Made by a program: the position numbers and the translations under genes. This document shows, piece after piece, positions 33,462-37,633 of a DNA stretch of 37,633 nt (position 1 is the first letter of the stretch; each line of letters starts with the position of its first letter). Origin of the DNA: Oxalobacteraceae bacterium (GTDB taxonomy: Bacteria; Pseudomonadota; Gammaproteobacteria; Burkholderiales; Burkholderiaceae_D). The DNA lies in the NCBI GenBank assembly GCA_947446335.1, contig CANFGA010000001.1, positions 1 through 37,633 of the forward strand. The letters run 5' to 3'. Under the pieces are notes generated by a model. That model ran no database searches and had not been told where the DNA came from. It was given only the letters and a program-made list of their open reading frames with translations.

Positions 33462-34604
33462 ATGAAAAAGCAATGTCTTCAGCAAGCCCTGTCCAGCCTG
33501 GTCTTTGGCTCGGCCCTCGTGCCGATGTTGTGTTTTGGCGCAGGAGAACAAGTGGTCAAGATCGGATTCACCAGTCCGCTATCGGGACCGCAGTCGGCGA
33601 TCGGGAAAGACCATGAAAATGGTGCAAAAATGGCGATCGATCAACTCAACTTGCAAGACGTGACGATAGCCGGCTCGAAAATCAAGTTTCAGTTGCTGAG
33701 CGAAGACGATGCGGCGGATCCAAAAATCGGGGTCCAGGTAGCCCAGAAACTGGTCGATGCCGGCGTCAAGGCGGTGATCGGCCCCTACAATTCCGGTGTC
33801 GCGATGCCCTCTTCCAAAGTGTACAACGATGCGGAAGTGGTGCTCGCGATGATCGCCTCCAATCCGAAGTTGACGATGCAAGGCTATCCTTATGTCTTTC
33901 GGGTGACACCGAACGACAATGCCTTGGGCGGCACGATGGGCATCTATGCAGCCAAAGAAATCGCTCTGAAAAGAGTGGCGGTGATCGATGATCGCAGTGC
34001 CTATGGCGTCGGGGTTGCAGACGAATTCATCAAGAAGGCCAAGGCCAACGGGATCGATATCATCGGACGTGAATATACCAACGACAAGGCCACCGATTTC
34101 AACGCCATCATCACGTCGATCAAGAGAAAGACGCCCGATGGCATTTTTTACGGTGGCATGTATGGCCAGGGCGCTGGCATCAAGCGCCAGATGAAGCAAT
34201 TGGGATTGAATGTGTACCTGATGGGCGGCGACGGCATCTGCAATGGCGAGATGGGAAAACTTGGCGGCGATGCGGTCGATGAAAAAGTGCTGTGCACCGT
34301 CGGCGGCATCATTCTTGACCAGAATCCGGGCGGCAGGGACTTTTCTGCGCGCTATGAAAAGCGCTTCAACATGAAGCCCTTGATGTATTCGATCTCGTTC
34401 TACGACGGCGTGATGGTGATTGCGGATGCGATGAAAAAATCCAATTCGCTGGATCCGAAAATCTTTGCACCTGCCATGGCTGGCGTCAGTTACCACGGCA
34501 TTGCAGGAACCTATGAATTCGACAGCAACAGGGATTTGAAGAGCTCTCCGGTCACCGTGTATGGCTTCAAGAACGGCAACCCGTCTCCGATAAAGACGTA
34601 TTGA
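33462..34604 (+). CDS. Orphan Liv-type periplasmic binding protein
   Basis: 380-residue LivJ-like protein with a signal peptide (about 1-27, ending CFGAG). The mature part starts VVKIGFTSPLSGPQSAIGKD, and the family segments VIGPYNSGVAMPSSKVYND and YVFRVTPNDNALGGTMG are clear. AGAGGAAG precedes the ATG. No permease or ATPase genes adjoin it, so it probably uses the LivHMGF system at 10555-14222 or another elsewhere. Paired with the DadA-like gene upstream. Confidence 0.92.
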   Translation: MKKQCLQQALSSLVFGSALVPMLCFGAGEQVVKIGFTSPLSGPQSAIGKDHENGAKMAIDQLNLQDVTIAGSKIKFQLLSEDDAADPKIGVQVAQKLVDAGVKAVIGPYNSGVAMPSSKVYNDAEVVLAMIASNPKLTMQGYPYVFRVTPNDNALGGTMGIYAAKEIALKRVAVIDDRSAYGVGVADEFIKKAKANGIDIIGREYTNDKATDFNAIITSIKRKTPDGIFYGGMYGQGAGIKRQMKQLGLNVYLMGGDGICNGEMGKLGGDAVDEKVLCTVGGIILDQNPGGRDFSARYEKRFNMKPLMYSISFYDGVMVIADAMKKSNSLDPKIFAPAMAGVSYHGIAGTYEFDSNRDLKSSPVTVYGFKNGNPSPIKTY

Positions 34605-34632
34605 TGCATCGATGGCAAGCAACTGAAGCAGC

Positions 34633-34698
34633 ATCCTGACGACGATGGTTGAAGCGTCAGGATGGCAAGTTGGCAGCAGCGCTGCCAACTTGTCATCC
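34633..34698. terminator. Two overlapping hairpins between convergent genes
   Basis: Hairpin one: ATCCTGACG (34633-34641) with CGTCAGGAT (34655-34663). Hairpin two: an 18-bp stem (34660-34677 with 34681-34698, one G-T pair) and a 3-nt loop AGC. They share 34660-34663 and therefore compete. The second, very stable one lies between the converging stops at 34604 and 34730 and can work in both directions, although no long T-run follows. Confidence 0.7.
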
Positions 34699-34729
34699 TA
34701 TAACTTATAACCGCAGTGATTGCAGCACG

Positions 34730-35620
34730 TCATTTTGCATTCACCAGCCACTTTTCAACCATCTCGGGATGACTCTTGATGAAGGCTGTCGCTTCCTTTT
34801 CATAACTGGAATCCTTGGCCTTCATCATGATGCCTTCCAGGTCAGCAATCGGAATCTTGAACTCCTTGATGAAAGCGGCCGCTTTCTGGAAGTCCTGTTC
34901 GAAACCTTTGCGCGAGAGCGCGTGTATCGCCTCGGCGCCGCCCAGAGCTTGCTTCGGATCTTGCAAGTAGCGCAATTTATACTTGGAGAACATCCAGTGC
35001 GGTGTCCACGTCGTGACGACGATCCACTCCTTGCGTTTGATGGCGCGATCGAGCGCGATCACCATCGCCGCATCCGATCCGCTGAGCAACTTGTAGCTAT
35101 TGAGGTCATAGCTCTTGATGGCGTCGCTGGAAGCGCGCATCAAACCGGCGCCCGGGTCGATGCCCTGAACTTGATTCTTCAGTTTGCTTTGCACGTCCGG
35201 CTTCATCATGTCGGCGATGCTGCCCAGTTCGCTTTCCGGCACATAATCGGGCACGGCCCAGCCCAGTTTGGCGTTGTCATACAAGATGCCCATGTCGACG
35301 ACATCGCCGGAAACCTTGTCCCAATACGCCTTGTGTGTGGTCGGCAACCAAGACATCAGCATCAGGTCCAGCTGTCCCCTGGCGACGCCCTGGTACTGCA
35401 AGCCGATATCGGTCATGATCAATTCCACCTTGTAGCCCAGGCGCTGCTCAAGAATCTGTTTGGCGACGTGGGTGACAGCCTCGGCATCGGACCAGGCGGT
35501 CCAGCCGATGCGCAACGGTTTGGGCTCGGCTGCCTTGGCCGTTGTCACGATTCCTAGCGTCAAAGCAAGGGCGAGTATGGCGGCGATGGTGCGGGTTGCC
35601 TGGATAAATTTTGTACGCAT
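34730..35620 (-). CDS. Orphan glycine betaine-type ABC substrate-binding protein
   Basis: 296-residue OpuAC/ProX-family periplasmic binding protein. Signal peptide about 1-30, ending TTAKA. The aromatic residues that cage quaternary amines in the family have candidates in IGWTAWSDAEA, LMSWLPTTH, LGWAVPDYVP and WTPHWMF. Start 35620 is chosen for AGGAAAG seven bases upstream and for the signal peptide. It has no permease or ATPase of its own nearby and may feed the ATPase/permease at 27646-29680, as the several binding proteins CbcX, CaiX and BetX do in P. aeruginosa. Confidence 0.92.
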   Translation of the reverse strand: MRTKFIQATRTIAAILALALTLGIVTTAKAAEPKPLRIGWTAWSDAEAVTHVAKQILEQRLGYKVELIMTDIGLQYQGVARGQLDLMLMSWLPTTHKAYWDKVSGDVVDMGILYDNAKLGWAVPDYVPESELGSIADMMKPDVQSKLKNQVQGIDPGAGLMRASSDAIKSYDLNSYKLLSGSDAAMVIALDRAIKRKEWIVVTTWTPHWMFSKYKLRYLQDPKQALGGAEAIHALSRKGFEQDFQKAAAFIKEFKIPIADLEGIMMKAKDSSYEKEATAFIKSHPEMVEKWLVNAK

Positions 35621-36052
35621 TGTCTTTCCTGGATGGTGACTTTCGCTCGCGTGAGCGGCGAATGGGAATGCGTCTTGAGGCCATGACGCGACGAGAAAAA
35701 GCTTGATTTGCTTCAACGATGACATGGTGCTCATCTGTAGCAAAAATACCATGCAAGTCTCCAGATCAACTATCCGGATATCGACATGATTGAGCCCAAA
35801 AGCGCCGCCAAGAAATTGAGCTGTTGCAAGCCGATCGAGCGACGTGTTGGCTATCCATTGCTCGCTTCTTGTGAAGCGATCGACCATCCGATTGTGACGC
35901 CGACAGGCAAGGAGCGGCTAAAATGTCAGTTGAATGGCGCTCCTGGTGCGACCCAAAAAAATTTCCTCGAGCAACATGGCGGATCAGACCAAGCGACCGT
36001 TCCATCCGAGCCGATGATCGACTTCATACTTCACAACCTGGATTGATGCTCA
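35621..36052. other. 432-bp divergent intergenic region
   Basis: Lies between the betaine-type binding protein (minus) and the ABM-domain gene (plus). It holds a perfect 10-bp palindrome TATCCGGATA (35771-35780) and a 7-bp stem hairpin (TCGCTTC 35862-35868 with GAAGCGA 35873-35879). A single CGACAT occurs at 35782 without a 21-bp partner. No gene is supported here. Confidence 0.5.
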
Positions 36053-36631
36053 ATGAGTCATTTGGAAAACCATCCCGTTCTGCTGCTGGTCAGTCGTCAT
36101 GCGAAAGCCGGACATGAGTCCGAGTTCGAGTTGTTGATGACCGAGTTCATCGCTACGGCAGAGGCTTTTCCGGGCTGCCTCGGCACCCAGATAGTGCGTC
36201 CCGGCGAGGAAGTTGGCGTCGAAGACACGCTGTACCATGCATTGATGGCATTTGATGACGACGCCAGTCTGAAGGGCTGGCAAAACTCGCCCGAGCGCAC
36301 TGCGGGATTGGCCACCATCGCGCCCTATATCGAAGGCGTCGCCATGGTACGGGGGATCGCCGGGTTGGCGCACTGGTTTCAGCCGCAACTGAGCGTCAAG
36401 TCAGGACAACCGCCGCGCTGGAAAGTGGCCGTGGTGACCTGGCTGGGGATATTCCCCATTGTGTATTTGCTGTTTCTGCTGCTGGGCGATTTTTTATCGC
36501 CCTGGTCCTTGCTGCCGCGCATTTTTCTGTTGACGATACTGGTGGTGGCCATCATGACCTGGGGTGTGGCGCCGCAATTGACCAAGCTGTTGAAGAGTTG
36601 GCTTTATCCTGCCACGCCACCGAAGCAATGA
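36053..36631 (+). CDS. Antibiotic biosynthesis monooxygenase (ABM)-domain protein with membrane tail
   Basis: 192-residue protein with an N-terminal ABM dimeric alpha/beta-barrel domain (about 5-105, with SRHAKAGHESEFELLMTEF and FPGCLGTQIVRPGE) and two hydrophobic helices in the C-terminal half (about 125-147 and 152-172). The cytoplasmic ABM domain is thus anchored in the inner membrane. The function of this arrangement is not known; an oxidative or binding role is only suggested by the fold. No clear ribosome binding site precedes the ATG. Followed by a good hairpin terminator. Confidence 0.82.
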   Translation: MSHLENHPVLLLVSRHAKAGHESEFELLMTEFIATAEAFPGCLGTQIVRPGEEVGVEDTLYHALMAFDDDASLKGWQNSPERTAGLATIAPYIEGVAMVRGIAGLAHWFQPQLSVKSGQPPRWKVAVVTWLGIFPIVYLLFLLLGDFLSPWSLLPRIFLLTILVVAIMTWGVAPQLTKLLKSWLYPATPPKQ

Positions 36632-36633
36632 AG

Positions 36634-36658
36634 AGGGCTTGCCCAACTGGCAAGCCCT
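36634..36658 (+). terminator. Hairpin terminator after the ABM-domain gene
   Basis: Perfect 10-bp stem AGGGCTTGCC (36634-36643) with GGCAAGCCCT (36649-36658), 5-nt loop, followed by TCATCTT. It begins three bases after the stop codon. Confidence 0.75.
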
Positions 36659-36736
36659 TCATCTTGAATCCACATCGGCATCATCAAAGGTCGATGCGCT
36701 GCCGGCGCGCAGCCTAGTGCCGACAGCCAAGCCCGG

Positions 36737-37633
36737 TCAAAAAGTGTGGCGAATGCCCGTCATGATGCCGCTCTGAGTCATGCCCACGCCGACGGTACTG
36801 CCAGCGCTGACGGCGATGGCAGCGGCGCCATCGTTGCGGACATGACCGAGCGACACATAGAGCGCGCTGCGTTTGGACAATTGGCAAGTTGCTCGCACGG
36901 CGAGCTGGGTCGATGCATCGGCGCTGTGCTTGATGTCGAGTCGGGCCACCTGGGAGTCCAGCACCCAGTTTTGCGCAAAGGGATACGAGAGGCCCAGATA
37001 ATACAAATGCGCCGTGTTGTCCCTTGCCGCATGGGTCTTGCGCTCGATGAATCCGGCGCCCACCTTGCTCTCGCCCAGCAAGGCATAACCATTCAAGGAA
37101 AGGCGCTCGACATGGTAATCGCTGCTGGTCAATCCGCCCGCAGCGCCCGGGCCGCCATTAAGCTTGTCGTAAGCAGTAGCAACGCCAAAGGACGGGGCGT
37201 CATAAGCGAGCAGCGCAGTGAACTGGCGGCAAGCCTGCGCATTGCCGGCGATTTCACCGGGACAATTGCTCGCCGACGGCCCGCCGGCGGCAGCGGCATC
37301 GCGCCCAGTGCTGTAGGTGGCGCCGACCGACAGCTCGGAAAACTTGCCCAGATAGCCGATCGCGTTGTCGCTGCGTGCATTGGGCAAATAGCCATCCATG
37401 TTCGACATGCCGTGGATGTTCGGTCCCATCACGTCCGCCTTCATGTACGACAAGAACGTCATGTTGACCTGGCGACCGAGGGTCACCGTACCATAGGCAT
37501 GCTTCAAGCCGACATTGGCCTGGCGCCCGAACAGCCTGCCGCCCTGCCCTTGCGCGCCGGTATCCACGCCCAACCCGGTTTCGAGCACGAAGAATGCGGT
37601 CAAGTCTGCGCCCAGATCCTCGGTGCCCCTGAA
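36737..37633 (-). CDS. Gram-negative porin, C-terminal part (5' end outside window)
   Basis: The last 298 codons of an outer-membrane trimeric porin of the Burkholderiales type (Porin_4/OmpC-like). Visible segments include RLFGRQANVGLKHAYGTVTL and GRQVNMTFL, alternating beta-strands through the rest, and a C-terminal GIRHTF ending in phenylalanine, the signal for outer-membrane insertion by BAM. The frame is open to the right edge, so the signal peptide and start are missing. Diffusion of small solutes; specific substrate unknown. No terminator is obvious downstream of its stop, but the ABM-gene hairpin at 36634-36658 could work in both directions. Confidence 0.9.
   Translation of the reverse strand, partial: FRGTEDLGADLTAFFVLETGLGVDTGAQGQGGRLFGRQANVGLKHAYGTVTLGRQVNMTFLSYMKADVMGPNIHGMSNMDGYLPNARSDNAIGYLGKFSELSVGATYSTGRDAAAAGGPSASNCPGEIAGNAQACRQFTALLAYDAPSFGVATAYDKLNGGPGAAGGLTSSDYHVERLSLNGYALLGESKVGAGFIERKTHAARDNTAHLYYLGLSYPFAQNWVLDSQVARLDIKHSADASTQLAVRATCQLSKRSALYVSLGHVRNDGAAAIAVSAGSTVGVGMTQSGIMTGIRHTF

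Noticed and set aside
35786..36046. Possible 86-codon plus-strand gene before the ABM gene
   Set aside because: No ribosome binding site, no recognisable domain and codon use unlike neighbours; treated as intergenic.
1..37633. tRNA or rRNA genes, CRISPR arrays, insertion sequences, prophage or toxin-antitoxin genes
   Set aside because: No such sequence was recognised on either strand; the window is nearly filled with the metabolic and transport genes listed.

Overview
The window looks like chromosomal DNA of a Gram-negative betaproteobacterium, probably a Burkholderiales member and perhaps Oxalobacteraceae. This is inferred from the moderately high GC content, the Burkholderiales-type porin at the right edge and the style of the Liv-type ABC systems. 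It cannot be placed more precisely without a search. No rRNA, tRNA, CRISPR array, insertion sequence or phage gene was seen.

Most of the window is one catabolic island for choline-derived methylated amines. From left to right: a very large hybrid sensor kinase (1-3813, minus, cut by the left edge); a plus-strand operon soxB-soxD-soxA-soxG-purU for heterotetrameric sarcosine oxidase and 10-formyl-THF deformylase (4387-10416); a minus-strand branched-chain-type ABC transporter, binding protein-livH-livM-livG-livF (10555-15542); a GlxA/AraC-type regulator (15938-16933, plus); and a long minus-strand operon (16936 up to about 27290). In transcription order that operon holds a broken glyA, a dipeptidase-like protein, a V4R-domain protein, dgcA, dgcB, etfA, etfB, gbcA and gbcB. 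Divergent from it lie a choline/betaine transporter ATPase and permease (27646-29680), a GbdR-like regulator (29799-30779) and a choline-binding protein (30988-31935). Next come a DadA-like FAD oxidoreductase, an orphan Liv-type binding protein, a convergent orphan glycine-betaine-type binding protein, an antibiotic-biosynthesis-monooxygenase/membrane protein and the C-terminal part of a porin.

How the parts fit together: choline or betaine enters through the ChoX/ChoV/ChoW-type system and possibly through the extra betaine-binding protein. GbcAB removes the first methyl group (glycine betaine to dimethylglycine). DgcAB with the dedicated EtfAB removes the second (dimethylglycine to sarcosine). 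SoxBDAG removes the third (sarcosine to glycine), loading the one-carbon unit onto THF, and PurU can release formate and THF from 10-formyl-THF. The choline-to-betaine enzymes (BetA/BetB) are not here. The local glyA is only a remnant, so glycine must leave by enzymes encoded elsewhere.

The main new observation is a shared promoter architecture. Four promoters (soxB, the glyA remnant/dgc/gbc operon, choV, choX) carry pairs of TGTCGC-like half-sites repeated at exactly 21 bp. A -10-like hexamer starts 36-37 bp after the second half-site start in all four; it is good in three and weak for soxB. This fits a class II activator of the ArgR/GbdR type and suggests that the GbdR-like protein encoded in the middle controls uptake and all three demethylation steps. 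Other points for a second look are a LivG whose ABC signature motif is missing, an internally deleted glyA, a dipeptidase homologue with altered metal ligands, a 19-bp tandem repeat that carries a ribosome binding site, an 18-bp leader shared by two operons, and in-frame 15-bp tandem repeats in the kinase sensor domain.
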